Below, one piece after another: positions 50,477 to 59,334 of a stretch of 64,000 bases of DNA. The position numbers and the translations under genes were made by a program. The notes beneath the pieces are model-generated. The model was not told the DNA's origin. It saw only the letters and a list, made by a program, of their open reading frames with translations, and ran no database searches. Every line of letters starts with the position of its first letter. The stretch's first letter is position 1. The DNA lies in NCBI GenBank assembly GCA_963749115.1, contig CAVVLP010000001.1, positions 133,769 to 197,768 of the forward strand, written 5' to 3'. Origin of the DNA: SZUA-36 sp963749115. GTDB lineage: Bacteria > Pseudomonadota > Gammaproteobacteria > Xanthomonadales > SZUA-36.

Positions 50477-51773
50477 GTGACCGGTCTCATCATGTTTGCC
50501 GTGGCCCTGTTGATGTTGCTGGTCGGTTTTCCGGTGGCTTTTACATTCGGCGGTGTGGCCGTCTTTTTTGGCCTGCTGACCGAGGGCCCGGAGATGTTCT
50601 CCCTGATGCCGCACCGCATCTGGTCGATCATGAACAACACCATCCTGATGGCCATTCCGTTGTTCATATTCATGGGTATCGTTCTGCAGAAGTCCAAACT
50701 GGCCGAACGTCTGCTCGAATCGATGGGTTTTCTGTTCGGTGAAGTCCGCGGTGGTATCGCCATATCAACGATCCTGGTGGGTGCGCTGTTAGCAGCATCC
50801 ACCGGCGTGGTCGGTGCCAGCGTGGTCGCCATGGGCGTCATCTCCCTGCCCGTCATGCTCAAGTACAACTACGACAAACGCCTTGCCACCGGTACGATCT
50901 GCGCTGCGGGTACGCTCGGACAGATCATCCCGCCGTCTATCATCCTGATCATCCTCGGCGATGTCTTCCAGGAACCGGTCGGTGACCTGTTCAAGGCCGC
51001 ACTCTGGCCGGGACTGTCGCTGGTTGCTTTCTACATTGTCTATATCGTCATCATCACGCTGATGAACAAGGACCTGGCCCCACCCATCAAGCTGGAGTAA
51101 ATGACGGGGTACAAAAAGACAACAGGTTTTCCAGGCGCTCAAGGCAGTCATCCCACCATTGGTGCTGATCATCCTGGTGCTCGGTTCAATATTGACCGGT
51201 GTTGCAACACCCACGGAATCCTCATCGGTCGGTGGTGTCGGCGCGATTCTGCTGGCCACCCTGTATGGACGCTTCTCGATCAAAATGATCTGGGAGAGTT
51301 CGCTGGAGACGGTCAAGATCACTGCCATGGTGTTCGCCATCCTGATCGGCGCCACCGCTTTTTCGATGGTTTTTACCTACACCGGTGGTGACTATATCGT
51401 CGAGGAATTCATGCTGGGTCTGCCCGGTGAAAAATGGGGCTTCCTGATCCTTTCCATGGCCATCATCATGGCACTGGGCTTCTTTATCGATTTTGTCGAA
51501 ATTTCCTACATCGTGGTGCCGATCCTGGCACCGATCGCCGCCAGCCTCGGTATCAATCCGGTCTGGTACGCAATCCTGGTTGCGATGAACCTGCAGACCT
51601 CATTCTTAACACCGCCGTTCGGTTTCAGCCTGTTTTACCTGAAAGGGGTCGCGCCACCCGAGGTGCGAACGACGGATATCTATCATGGCGTACTGCCGTT
51701 TATAATTTTGCAGATGATCGTGCTGGGTATCCTGGTGCTGTTTCCGGAGTGGTTTGGCTTGTCAGCACATTAA
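50477..51773 (+). CDS. dctM: TRAP-transporter large permease DctM, one frame break
   Basis: About 432 residues joined, from GTG 50477. It carries 12-13 helices. Diagnostic stretches are LLVGFPVAFTFGG, MAIPLFIFMGIVLQKSKLAERLL, STGVVGASVVAMGVISLPVMLKYNY and IIPPSIILIILGDV; after a break at about 51100-51120 follow TGVATPTESSSVGGVGAI and LGFFIDFVEISYIVVPILAP. The large subunit is the sodium-coupled elevator that translocates the solute handed over by DctP. Last gene of the dctPQM operon. Confidence 0.9.
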
Positions 51774-51906
51774 GGATTATCCCGATGCACTCTTCCGTCC
51801 AGCACTTACTGCTCAGTTGCCTGATCGCGTCATTGGGTATTAACGCTTAGGACAATAGGCTCACGCTGGATTGATTCTGAACCGGAACTTTATGGAACTC
51901 ACTGAC

Positions 51907-52746
51907 ATGAATATTACAAAACCATTGACTTACGCTTCTATTACCCTGTTGCTCAGTGCAGGTTTATCTGTCACCGGGGTTCATGCATCGGATGTTACCA
52001 CGGCGGATAAAGCGGTCATTCAAGCCAAGGCACCAGGTGAGTTATACCTTCCATCCGAGGACTCGATGGCCCACCTCAATGCAGGTTTTGATGCTGCACG
52101 GGAAAGCAACAAGCTTGCATTGGTTGTTATGGGTGCCAACTGGTGTCATGACAGCCGCGCGCTGGCTGCACGGATTTATGAGGAGCCACTGAGTACGACC
52201 ATCGATGAACAATATGAAATCATTTTTATCGATGTGGGTTACCTTGACAAAGGCAAGGACGTTATTACAAGCCTGGGCATTCCCGCTTATTACGCGACAC
52301 CCACCGTGTTGATTGTTGATCCGGTCAGCGGCCAGGTGGTCAATGCTGGAAACCGGCACCAGTGGGCTAACGCCGCCAATATCAGCATGGAAGAATCGGT
52401 CGCATACTTTGGGCAGTTTACAATCACTGACCTGGCCACGTTGCAAAGCGACGAGGTAATAGATGAAGACCTGCAGCACCTGCTGATGGAAATCGATGCT
52501 TTCGAACAGATCCAGACCGAGCGTTTATACCAGGCTTATGCGGTGCTTGCTCCGATGTTGAAAGCATACAAGGAAGGCGATAAGAACGCGTTTTCAGATG
52601 CAACCTGGAATGAAGTACGTGATTACAGGTACAAGATTCCCATAGATGTTGAAGCATTGCAGGCCGAAGCCCGCACACGGGTGGCTGCAGGTGAGACCGA
52701 TATCAAACTGGCCTACCCGGTTTATCCGTCATTTTCATGGGATTAG
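51907..52746 (+). CDS. Periplasmic thioredoxin-fold protein with single-Cys active site
   Basis: 279 residues; ATG 51907 begins a signal peptide ending VHAS. The first ~160 residues have a thioredoxin-like fold (LALVVMGANWCHDSRALAARI; YEIIFIDVGYL; AYYATPTVLIVDPVSGQVV with the cis-Pro). The usual CxxC is WCHDS here: only the first Cys is present, so it cannot work as a normal disulfide reductase. A helical C-terminal part follows with several Tyr (TERLYQAYAVLAPMLKAY). It lies 133 bases behind dctM. It may assist redox or binding in the same pathway. Confidence 0.82.
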   Translation: MNITKPLTYASITLLLSAGLSVTGVHASDVTTADKAVIQAKAPGELYLPSEDSMAHLNAGFDAARESNKLALVVMGANWCHDSRALAARIYEEPLSTTIDEQYEIIFIDVGYLDKGKDVITSLGIPAYYATPTVLIVDPVSGQVVNAGNRHQWANAANISMEESVAYFGQFTITDLATLQSDEVIDEDLQHLLMEIDAFEQIQTERLYQAYAVLAPMLKAYKEGDKNAFSDATWNEVRDYRYKIPIDVEALQAEARTRVAAGETDIKLAYPVYPSFSWD

Positions 52747-52759
52747 CGTGATGTGAAAA

Positions 52760-53164
52760 CTATTTTTTACGACGCATGGCAATCGTGCTGGGTAGTGGCG
52801 TCGGAACTGCAATTGGAGGGCGCGAATCAGGGTGTTTTTCCCGCCAATAGGGGCGGCCTGGCCAGTACATTGCTGGTGGTGTGTTTATTGTGGTGTACTG
52901 GTTATTAATTACCGTGGTGTTTTTGACACGATTGCGGGATTTTTCTCGAATCGCTTTTTTTTCGGCCAGCTGGGTCTTGGTTTCATCGCTGATTCCAACC
53001 AGACCGGAAGAATCTGAAAGCTCAACGTTGGTTGCATCTGGCCCGCATTTCCAATCTGTATATACCGGACCATCCGGACCATTACATTTATAAATATCGG
53101 CTGCGGCTATTGGTGCAATAGCGAGGGTGATCAGGGCAACTAAAATGGTTCTGCATCTATTCAT
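52760..53164 (-). CDS. DUF4124-domain periplasmic protein
   Basis: 134 residues; ATG 53164 begins MNRCRTILVALITLAIAPIAAA, a signal peptide. The mature N-terminus is the DUF4124 motif IYKCNGPDGPVYTDWKCG with the conserved Cys pair. The rest is polar and basic (AEKKAIREKSRNRVKN) and ends MRRKK. DUF4124 proteins are small secreted proteins of unknown role. It is the second of two tandem paralogues on the minus strand, and its C-terminus differs from that of its neighbour. Confidence 0.85.
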   Translation of the reverse strand: MNRCRTILVALITLAIAPIAAADIYKCNGPDGPVYTDWKCGPDATNVELSDSSGLVGISDETKTQLAEKKAIREKSRNRVKNTTVINNQYTTINTPPAMYWPGRPYWREKHPDSRPPIAVPTPLPSTIAMRRKK

Positions 53165-53235
53165 GATGTGTGCTTTCCAACTGCTGGTGCCTGGAGTCAT
53201 CCTCCCATGAACTGCATTATCTAGTCCTTCAAATC

Positions 53236-53625
53236 TCAATCCCGACGCTTTTTGACTGGCTTTGCCAGCGGTTTTTGACCCAGGGCTGGATCGCCTTTCA
53301 GGAGCCGATCAGGATCACCTTCCCAATCCCCCGCCTGTCCTGAGATAACCGTTTTGTTGCCGGTTACATTTTCGACAGCACCACGCTTGTTAGTGCTGAC
53401 TTCTTCGCGTTCCGATTTTTTTACAGCCAGTTCGGTTTTGGCTTCGTCAGAGACTCCACTCAGACCGGAAGTTTCAGAAACCTCAACGTTTGTGGCACTC
53501 GGTCCGCATTCCTTATCTGAATATATCGGACCGTCCGGACCGTCACATTTATAAATCTCGGCTGTTGCCATTGGTGTGATGGTCACGGTTATCAGGACGA
53601 CCAGGATTTTTCCGTATCTATTCAT
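53236..53625 (-). CDS. DUF4124-domain periplasmic protein (tandem paralogue)
   Basis: 129 residues; ATG 53625, signal peptide MNRYGKILVVLITVTITPMATA, then IYKCDGPDGPIYSDKECG. The first ~65 residues are near-identical in pattern to the product of 52760-53164 (MNRxxxILVxLIT, SGLxGxSDExKTxLA), so the pair arose by duplication. The tails differ: this one ends PLAKPVKKRRD. 71 bases separate the two genes and they may form one transcript. Function unknown. Confidence 0.85.
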   Translation of the reverse strand: MNRYGKILVVLITVTITPMATAEIYKCDGPDGPIYSDKECGPSATNVEVSETSGLSGVSDEAKTELAVKKSEREEVSTNKRGAVENVTGNKTVISGQAGDWEGDPDRLLKGDPALGQKPLAKPVKKRRD

Positions 53626-53826
53626 AATCTGCACATTCCAGCTGATAGTTACTAATAATACGCACCCGTCAGCCCTAATATCCAGTCCTTTTTCCTGGCT
53701 AAAGGCACTAAAGGTCTGCATGGTCGCTTTCATCACATTAACCCCGGCATGCCCGAACCAGCATAACCAGGTTCATTGCGTATAGTCCGTCACCTGCCTG
53801 GTACGGGAGAGATTTAGCGCTTGAGC

Positions 53827-54975
53827 TTAATTCCCGCGATTGCTTTCTTTCCAGCGCATCTGCAATACGACGAAGGTTTCAAAATGCGAAGTAGCTGGAA
53901 ATAAATCCAGTAACTGTATGGATTTAAAACGGAATTTTGTACCCAGGCCACGTAAATCGCGAGCCAGGCTGGCGGGGTTGCAACTGACATAAAGCACATG
54001 ACGGGGTTTGATTTTCTTAACCCAGCGATCCAGCCCGGGGAATCCGCGGCGTGGCGGGTCGATCAATAAAGTATCAAAATCAGTGCCGCCAACCCTGCGT
54101 ATAAAATTCGGCAGGGTCTGATCCTTATACAGATCCATTTGATAATATTTTTCGGGATTGGCAGACCCGGCAGGATCGCTGTAGTTGTCGATCATAAGCC
54201 TGTCGCCGCCTGATGAAGCAAAGGCATTGGAAAGGTTGCCGCTGCCCGAGAAAATATCCAGAAGACGACTGACCTCGAGCTTTTCAAGTTGTGTTTGCAC
54301 CCGGCTCTGTAATTCCTGGTTCATCTCCTCATACACCTGGGAAAAACCGCCATGGGCGTAACTTTCATCCCAACGCAGGCTGACCTCACCTGATTTGAAA
54401 TAGAGCTCACAATGACCGTGACCCGGGTGCTCGCCGGTCCAGTCACCCTGGTATAGCTGATCAAAGGCCGCTTGTAGTTCCGGATGCATTATCTTGCATT
54501 GCGGTACTTCCAGGACCTCGTTGCTGACGGTATCAAGCATACCGATATATTGATGCCTGTAATGCAGTTGTACGCGATTGCGATACCCAAGACGGCGTGG
54601 TGCAGGAACCACGTCGATGTTTTCGCCGGCTACGCCCAGGGCTCCCAGGTAATGTTCCAGGGTGGCCTTTTTGTAGCCTAATTCGCTTACGTAATCGGTA
54701 TGTAAAAACTGACAACCGGGACACTGGTCAAAATGTGGACATTCAGGTTCAACGCGGTTGTCAGCGGTCTTGTGTAAAGCCTCCAAACGTGCAAACCGGA
54801 CACCCTTGGAGCGTTTGTATACCGTGGCAACACCGCTTTCACCCGGCAGTGTGCCGGCCACAAAGGTAATGCTTCCGTCCCTCTTGGAAACACCCTGCCC
54901 CAGCGGATCGATGCTCTCAATTTCAAAATTGACCTTGTGCGGCTGGGTAGTTGGTCTGTTGGGTCGGCGCTTCAT
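53827..54975 (-). CDS. RlmD-like 23S rRNA (uracil-C5) methyltransferase family protein
   Basis: 382 residues, intact. An N-terminal TRAM domain (VNFEIESIDPLGQGVSK) is followed by a [4Fe-4S] cysteine set Cys79-x5-Cys85-x2-Cys88 and Cys160 (VPQCKIMHP). The C-terminal methyltransferase has the SAM loop LLDIFSGSGNLSNAF, DTLLIDPPRRGFPGL, and the catalytic Cys in YVSCNPASLARDL. This fits the RlmD/RumA-type family; RlmD is typically about 430 residues, so this may be a shorter relative (RlmC or RlmCD-type). It should methylate U in 23S rRNA or tRNA. Minus-strand, monocistronic. Confidence 0.88.
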   Translation of the reverse strand: MKRRPNRPTTQPHKVNFEIESIDPLGQGVSKRDGSITFVAGTLPGESGVATVYKRSKGVRFARLEALHKTADNRVEPECPHFDQCPGCQFLHTDYVSELGYKKATLEHYLGALGVAGENIDVVPAPRRLGYRNRVQLHYRHQYIGMLDTVSNEVLEVPQCKIMHPELQAAFDQLYQGDWTGEHPGHGHCELYFKSGEVSLRWDESYAHGGFSQVYEEMNQELQSRVQTQLEKLEVSRLLDIFSGSGNLSNAFASSGGDRLMIDNYSDPAGSANPEKYYQMDLYKDQTLPNFIRRVGGTDFDTLLIDPPRRGFPGLDRWVKKIKPRHVLYVSCNPASLARDLRGLGTKFRFKSIQLLDLFPATSHFETFVVLQMRWKESNRGN

Positions 54976-55072
54976 TCCTCAATTATGTGGTAGTTTAATA
55001 ATGAATATATGTATTTATTTGCAAATAAGTAGCAATATATGATGGTTTCAACACTTGTCGGGAGCGCACCAC

Positions 55073-55171
55073 ATGTCCAAAGAACAGAAAAGTAATAAAG
55101 AAGCTAAAAAGAAAGCCGCTTTGTCACCAAAAGAGAAAAGAGCTGCAAAGAAAGCCAAGAAAAAGTCCTAG
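55073..55171 (+). CDS. Lysine-rich miniprotein, 32 residues
   Basis: ATG 55073 follows GGGAG by 9 bases, and a TAG ends it at 55171. The product begins MSKEQKSNKEAKKKAALSP and continues with KEKRAAKKAKKKS: about half of its residues are Lys, with no acidic cluster. It is too short for most gene callers. It might bind RNA or DNA, or be a ribosome-associated peptide. It lies upstream of selO in the same direction with a 44-base gap and could be its leader gene. Confidence 0.6.
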   Translation: MSKEQKSNKEAKKKAALSPKEKRAAKKAKKKS

Positions 55172-55215
55172 CCCATATCTGGCATCCGCCAGTCTTACTG
55201 GGTTATTCTGGAATA

Positions 55216-56703
55216 ATGAACTCCAGAATAACCATGCCCTTCGATAACAGCTACGCACGGCTCGGGGAGCAATTCTTCACGCGCCAGCTGCCCGTGCCGG
55301 TAAGCAGTCCGGCACTGATTCGTGTTAACCATCCATTGGCCATGCACCTTGGGCTGGATCCCGGGTGGTTGGAATCCGATCAGGGTGTTGAGTTTATCGC
55401 CGGCAATTTTATTGCCGAAGGTGCCGACCCGTTAGCAACGGTTTACGCTGGTCACCAGTTTGGCGGCTGGAACCCACAACTGGGCGATGGCCGTGCAATC
55501 CTGTTGGGTGAAGTGATCGGCAAAGATGGCGTCCGGTACGATATCCAACTCAAAGGTTCCGGACGCACGCCCTACTCCCGTGGCGGTGATGGACGCGCAC
55601 CGTTGGGTCCCGTATTACGCGAGTACATAGTCAGTGAAGCGATGTCGGTATTGGGTGTACCGACCAGCCGTGCTCTCGGTGCGGTGACAAGCGGTGAATG
55701 GGTGATGCGCGAGGGCCGATTGCCCGGTGCATTGCTGGCCCGTGTCGCGCAAAGCCATATCCGTATCGGCACCTTCCAGTTTTTTGCCGCGCGACAGGAT
55801 CTGGGTGCCCTTAAAACCCTGATCGACCATGTCATTGAGCGTCACTACCCGCAAGTGGCGCAGGCTGCAAACCCGGTACGTTCGATGCTCGATGAGGTCG
55901 TCGCGCGTCAGGCCAGCCTGGTTGCACGCTGGCAATCACTGGGTTTCATTCACGGTGTCATGAATACCGACAATATGCTGCTATCGGGCGAAACCATCGA
56001 CTATGGACCCTGCGCATTCATGGATGAGTTTGAACCCGGCAAGGTATTCAGCTCCATCGACCATGGGGGTCGGTATGCCTATGGAAACCAGCCTCACATC
56101 GCACACTGGAACCTGAGTGTTCTGACCCAGGCCCTGTTGCCGTTTCTCGATGAGGATCCGGAAAAGTCGCTGGTTTCAGGCCAGGCTGCAATTGATGCAT
56201 TCCCCGACCTGTACCAGCGCGCATATATCGACAACATGCTGAGTAAACTGGGGCTGACGAAACAGGTGGCTGATGATGTGGAACTCACCCAGGACCTGCT
56301 TAAGCTGATGCATGAAAGTCAAACAGATTTCACCCTGACATTCCGTTATCTGTCCGACCTTGTTGATCCACAAGGTGTACGGGGTGAGAGCATTCGCTCG
56401 TTATTTGAGCTGCCGGAAGCATTCACCCCCTGGCTGGAGCGCTGGCAACAAAGACTGCGTCTCGAGCCACTGGATGCCAGCATACGCCAGCAGGCCATGT
56501 ATGCCGTCAACCCGGTCTACATTCCGCGCAATCACCTGGTCGAGGAAGCGATCTCTGCCGCCGAAAAGCATCAGGATTTTGGGCCGTTTAACTCACTCGT
56601 TGATATTCTCGCAAAACCCTTCGAATTCAGTCAGGCCAACGCCCGCTACGCGACCCCGCCACGACCTGGGCAGGTGGTAAGACAAACTTTTTGCGGAACC
56701 TGA
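55216..56703 (+). CDS. selO: Protein adenylyltransferase SelO
   Basis: 495 residues, intact. Hallmarks of the SelO pseudokinase are TVYAGHQFGGWNPQLGDGRA, the Lys region YDIQLKGSGRTPYSRGGDGRAPLGPVLREY, FIHGVMNTDNMLLSGETIDYGPCAF, and MDEFEPGKVFSSIDHGGRYAYGNQP. SelO transfers AMP from ATP to Ser/Thr/Tyr of proteins, with a role in oxidative-stress response. The product ends in CGT, so a Cys lies near the C-terminus where many homologues carry Sec or Cys. A normal TGA follows, so it is a Cys-type enzyme. Confidence 0.95.
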   Translation: MNSRITMPFDNSYARLGEQFFTRQLPVPVSSPALIRVNHPLAMHLGLDPGWLESDQGVEFIAGNFIAEGADPLATVYAGHQFGGWNPQLGDGRAILLGEVIGKDGVRYDIQLKGSGRTPYSRGGDGRAPLGPVLREYIVSEAMSVLGVPTSRALGAVTSGEWVMREGRLPGALLARVAQSHIRIGTFQFFAARQDLGALKTLIDHVIERHYPQVAQAANPVRSMLDEVVARQASLVARWQSLGFIHGVMNTDNMLLSGETIDYGPCAFMDEFEPGKVFSSIDHGGRYAYGNQPHIAHWNLSVLTQALLPFLDEDPEKSLVSGQAAIDAFPDLYQRAYIDNMLSKLGLTKQVADDVELTQDLLKLMHESQTDFTLTFRYLSDLVDPQGVRGESIRSLFELPEAFTPWLERWQQRLRLEPLDASIRQQAMYAVNPVYIPRNHLVEEAISAAEKHQDFGPFNSLVDILAKPFEFSQANARYATPPRPGQVVRQTFCGT

Positions 56704-56822
56704 GATCTCCCCCGGTCAACGCTTAAACGTCAGGTCAAATAGCTGACGTTCCGGGGTCGAAGTCCATCGAAAATCAGTCTGCTATAATCACCCGGGACAA
56801 GACAAGAACATGAGAAGTTTCA

Positions 56823-57209
56823 GTGAACAATAAAGCGATAATTCAGGGGCTCTATCAGAGCTTCGCATCTGGTGACATTCAAGCCGTAACGGCAGCGTTC
56901 GCTGATGATATTGAGTGGACCGAGGCTGACGGTTTTCCGTTAGCAGGCACTTACATTGGTCCTCAGTCTGTGGTTGAAAATGTCTTTATGCGCCTAAGCG
57001 AATTTAGCGAGAATTGGGGGGTCGCCATCAATCGGTACATTGCAGGTGGGAATACTGTTGTCGCGGACGGCAAGTACACTTGGAACCACAAAGAGACCGG
57101 CAAACCGTGCGAGGTTAGGATGGCACATGTGTGGACACTGGCAGACGGTAAAGCCATCTCATTCCTGCAGCACGTCGATACTGCGAAGGTTCGCGAACTG
57201 ATCGGGTAA
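56823..57209 (+). CDS. NTF2-like (SnoaL/DUF4440-type) protein
   Basis: 128 residues, GTG start at 56823. It has the cone-shaped alpha+beta NTF2 pattern: an N-terminal helix pair (IIQGLYQSFASGDIQAVTAAFADDIEW) and FPLAGTYIGPQSVVENVF, followed by beta strands (VADGKYTWNHKETGKPC; RMAHVWTLADGKAISFLQHVD). Such proteins are small-ligand binders, isomerases or lactonase-like enzymes. It is a small free-standing protein and the function is not inferable. It follows selO by 120 bases. Confidence 0.82.
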   Translation: MNNKAIIQGLYQSFASGDIQAVTAAFADDIEWTEADGFPLAGTYIGPQSVVENVFMRLSEFSENWGVAINRYIAGGNTVVADGKYTWNHKETGKPCEVRMAHVWTLADGKAISFLQHVDTAKVRELIG

Positions 57210-57355
57210 GCACGAAACACCTCTGCTAATCGGTGATACTCCCAGGTTCGATATCCCGTGGGCGGTTAGATAAATCCTCGATAATTGTTGGAAAGTCTGA
57301 AAAGATAGTTGATACTCTTTAGCGGGGTTCAATTACTGCCAGAGTGTGTTGAAAC

Positions 57356-58639
57356 GTGGCCCACATGACGCTCAAAACAAGTTACTCTGCTTTAGCCGAC
57401 AGGTTAAACCGTTTTCCGCAGGGCGCACCTCCATCCAACCTCTTGTTTAAAATTTTGTCGATGCTGTTCAGTGAGGACGAAGCCGGCCTGGTTTCGCTGA
57501 TGCCCATCAAGCCATTTACCGCAAAAAAAGCCAGCCGTATTTGGAAGAAAAACCTCACCGAAACACAACACATACTGGATGAGTTGGCCAATAGGGCCAT
57601 TCTTGTGGATTTCGAGCAAGACGGTGAGGCAGTTTACGTACTGCCGCCACCAATGGCCGGTTTTTTCGAATTTTCGCTTATGCGCGTGCGTGATGATATT
57701 GATCAAAAGGTTTTAAGCGAACTTTTTTATCAGTATATGAATGTAGAGGAGGATTTTATTCGGCAGCTATTTACCCGCGGTGACACCCAGTTGGGGCGAG
57801 CCTTTGTTCATGAACCTGCTTTATCCAATGAAAATGCACTGCATGTGCTGGATTATGAACGGGCCAGCGAAGTGATTGAAACAGCCAGCCACATTGGTGT
57901 GGGGCGCTGTTACTGCCGGCACAAAATGGAGCACATGGGTAAAGCCTGCTCTGCACCGCAGGATATTTGTATGACTTTCAATACCACTGCGTCCTCGCTT
58001 ACAAGGCATGGCAGTGCACGTGCGGTTGACAAGCAGGAAGGTCATGACTTACTGCAGCAAGCCTACGAGCACAACCTGGTGCAGTTTGGTGAGAATGTTC
58101 GTGAGCAGGTCAGTTTTATTTGTAATTGCTGTGGCTGCTGTTGTGAGGCAATGATTGCCGCACGCCGTTTTGCAATTCTCAACCCTGTGCATACCACCAG
58201 TTTTATACCGGTTATAGATGAAGAAACTTGTAATGGTTGCGGCAAATGCGTCAATGTCTGTCCGGTCGAAGCGATGACCCTGGTTTCAGCCAATAATCCG
58301 AACAAGCCCAAAATGAAAATGGCCCGGTTGGATGATGAGCTTTGCCTGGGTTGCGGTGTGTGTATACGCAGCTGTAATAAAAAAATGAGTTTGTCTTTGG
58401 AATCGCGTCCCAAGCGAGTTCTTACTCCATTAAACGGAACGCACCGGGCAGTGGTAATGGCCATTGAGCGCGGCAAATTACAGAACCTGATTTTTGATAA
58501 TCGGGTCTTATGGAGCCATCGTGCTATGGCCGGGGTATTGGGTGTGATTCTGAAGCTGCCGCCAATCAAGCAGGTTCTGGCGAGTAAACAGCTCAAATCC
58601 CGCTACTTGGAAATGCTTATTAGTAATACAAAGCATTAG
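57356..58639 (+). CDS. 4Fe-4S protein with helical N-terminal domain
   Basis: 427 residues; GTG 57356 gives the frame start, and ATG 57365 is an alternative. The N-terminal half is a helical domain resembling an ArsR-like or winged-helix region (AKKASRIWKKNLTETQHILDELANRAILVDF). The middle has cysteine-rich stretches GVGRCYCRHKMEHMGKACS and FICNCCGCCCEA. The C-terminal part holds two ferredoxin motifs CNGCGKCVNVCPVEA and CLGCGVCIRSCN. Related proteins occur mostly in anaerobic or facultative bacteria as electron-carrier modules, so it hints at oxygen-limited redox metabolism. It has no obvious operon partner. Confidence 0.82.
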   Translation: MAHMTLKTSYSALADRLNRFPQGAPPSNLLFKILSMLFSEDEAGLVSLMPIKPFTAKKASRIWKKNLTETQHILDELANRAILVDFEQDGEAVYVLPPPMAGFFEFSLMRVRDDIDQKVLSELFYQYMNVEEDFIRQLFTRGDTQLGRAFVHEPALSNENALHVLDYERASEVIETASHIGVGRCYCRHKMEHMGKACSAPQDICMTFNTTASSLTRHGSARAVDKQEGHDLLQQAYEHNLVQFGENVREQVSFICNCCGCCCEAMIAARRFAILNPVHTTSFIPVIDEETCNGCGKCVNVCPVEAMTLVSANNPNKPKMKMARLDDELCLGCGVCIRSCNKKMSLSLESRPKRVLTPLNGTHRAVVMAIERGKLQNLIFDNRVLWSHRAMAGVLGVILKLPPIKQVLASKQLKSRYLEMLISNTKH

Positions 58640-58741
58640 CGTGCATGCCGTCATCAAGAGCCCGGACAGCTATAACCCTCTCCGGTTTGGCCAGTCGTCC
58701 GGAATGCCGCATTGATGCCCTTTTTTTATTCAATTCAAGGC

Positions 58742-58767
58742 AAAAAAAACCCCGCCGATGGGCGGGG
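58742..58767 (-). terminator. Rho-independent terminator of cspA
   Basis: CCCCGCC (58750-58756) pairs with GGCGGGG (58761-58767) around GATG. The A-tract 58742-58749 gives a U-tract to the minus-strand transcript directly behind cspA. Confidence 0.9.
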
Positions 58768-58794
58768 CCTTCTGGTAGATCAGAGCGCTAGCGC

Positions 58795-58998
58795 TCAGGC
58801 TTCAGCAACGTTAGTTGCCTGTGGGCCTTTGTCACCGGAGGTTACGTCAAAACTGACGCGCTGTCCTTCGGCGAGGGATTTGAAGCCACCAGCCTGGATG
58901 GAAGAAAAATGCACGAAGACATCTTTCTCGCCACTTTCAGGCGTGATAAATCCGAAACCTTTCGCGTCGTTGAACCACTTAACTGTACCTGTATTCAT
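58795..58998 (-). CDS. cspA: Cold-shock protein CspA family
   Basis: 67 residues from ATG 58998 with AAGGAA eight bases upstream. RNP1 (KGFGFITP) and RNP2 (DVFVHFSS) nucleic-acid-binding motifs are intact, with the CspA start MNTGTVKWFNDA. It binds single-stranded RNA as a chaperone. The long (~210-base) leader and an excellent promoter (59217-59245) match typical cold-shock regulation by mRNA structure. It is monocistronic with its own terminator. Confidence 0.95.
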   Translation of the reverse strand: MNTGTVKWFNDAKGFGFITPESGEKDVFVHFSSIQAGGFKSLAEGQRVSFDVTSGDKGPQATNVAEA

Positions 58999-59216
58999 AT
59001 TAATATTCCTTTGATTTATGTGAAAAAAATACGGACTAACCACGAACTTCAAAAGAATCAATAACAGGAGGAACCGAAGTTGTACAACTGAGAAGACTTA
59101 GTGAGAGGGCGATGAATCTGCAACCTGTCTGAATCCGACCAAGCACAATTACGAGGCGAAAATCTGACAAGCCGACGCACAGTACGCTGATCCCACCCTA
59201 AACACAAGAGTTTTCT

Positions 59217-59245
59217 TTTATAGTATTTATTCTGCCCGGTCGCAA
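59217..59245 (-). promoter_or_regulatory. cspA promoter
   Basis: On the minus strand, -35 TTGCGA (59240-59245), a 17-base spacer and -10 TATAAA (59217-59222) point to transcription from about 59210. That leaves a leader of about 210 bases before the ATG at 58998, the length expected for a cold-shock mRNA. The rest of the 336-base gap (58999-59334) is this leader plus about 90 bases up to the oxidoreductase remnant. Confidence 0.7.
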
Positions 59246-59334
59246 CTGAAACTCGCCTCGTCCCGCGTATCACCTATTACAAATTGGCGACACCCACCCG
59301 GCATTGCCTTGTGGGACAGGCTACCCGGTGCGGG

